Shown: in pieces, positions 63,909 to 64,000 of the stretch
Position numbering within the stretch: position 1 is the first letter of the stretch
Layout of the letters: each line of letters begins with the position of its first letter
Assembly: GCA_037957365.1 (NCBI GenBank)
Contig: JARHVA010001740.1
Location: 635,001-699,000, forward strand
DNA length: 64,000 bases
Reading direction: 5' to 3'
Source: Torreya grandis
Lineage: Eukaryota > Streptophyta > Pinopsida > Cupressales > Taxaceae
The notes under the pieces: model-generated
What the model saw: the letters and a program-made list of their open reading frames with translations, nothing else
Databases searched by the model: none
What the model was told of the DNA's origin: nothing
Position numbers and translations under genes: made by a program

Positions 63909-64000
63909 AGATAAACAGCTGCACCATCACCTATACAACAACATCTTCTAGCTTCTCCATCTTCAAACTCAATCATGAAGACCAACAAAATTTGAATGAA
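63909..64000 (-). mobile_element. 3' end of the copia 2 interior, continuing out of the window
   Basis: Only 92 bp between the polypurine tract and the window edge. Its place says it is the end of the copia interior; there is too little to recognise RNase H. Confidence 0.5.

Overview
This window looks like intergenic DNA from a large, repeat-dominated plant genome. It is strongly AT-rich (composition judged by eye, not computed), poor in CpG, and holds no convincing host gene, rRNA or tRNA gene. Nearly everything recognisable is a decayed LTR retrotransposon, nested inside or beside other LTR retrotransposons. Coding remnants are broken by stops where Gln (CAA/CAG) or Trp (TGG) is expected, and by Asp-to-Asn and Glu-to-Lys changes. 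This is the pattern of long-term deamination of methylated cytosine. A gymnosperm is my best guess; a strongly deaminated genome such as that of the gnetophyte Welwitschia would fit, but the sequence alone cannot settle it.

Layout. (1) 1331-11747: a complete but dead Ty3/gypsy element (A, minus strand) with 1.2 kb LTRs, polypurine tract, near-perfect target duplication, and gag-protease, RT, RNase H and integrase remnants in order. (2) 14510-17145: plus-strand remnants of a DUF4283/zinc-knuckle ORF and an unrecognised ORF. (3) 17690-24712: very long (AC)n and compound microsatellites, two diverged copies of a 1.2 kb repeat, and a probable tRNA-derived SINE. (4) 23300-42110: a plus-strand Ty3/gypsy element (B), split in its protease-RT linker by (5) 25059-38250, a 13.2 kb LARD-like element. 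The LARD has two 5.3 kb LTRs, a tRNA-Arg-type primer binding site, and only 2.6 kb of internal DNA, whose one coherent reading frame runs antisense. (6) 43600-46500: LTR, polypurine tract and a 3' region with a roughly 60 bp tandem array from another minus-strand gypsy element (F). (7) 46500-53237: a non-autonomous LTR element (E) with 2.2 kb LTRs and an unidentified degraded sense ORF. (8) 53461-60878: a Ty1/copia element (minus strand) with a perfect 5 bp target duplication, intact VYVDD and one intact zinc knuckle. (9) 61480-63180: gag and protease of a minus-strand gypsy element (D), possibly the far end of F. (10) 63206-64000: the 3' LTR and polypurine tract of a second copia element running out of the window. 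Its U3 holds a CpG-rich array of TGACGTC-type motifs spaced by two or three helical turns.

None of the elements seen here could move on its own. The most unusual items are the LARD whose whole internal region reads antisense, the phased bZIP-like motif array, a microsatellite that changed length in only one of two paired LTRs, and the loss of element A's integrase and RT active sites by G-to-A changes. LTR boundaries are by-eye alignments with TG/CA, PBS, PPT and TSD support where stated; domain edges are approximate.
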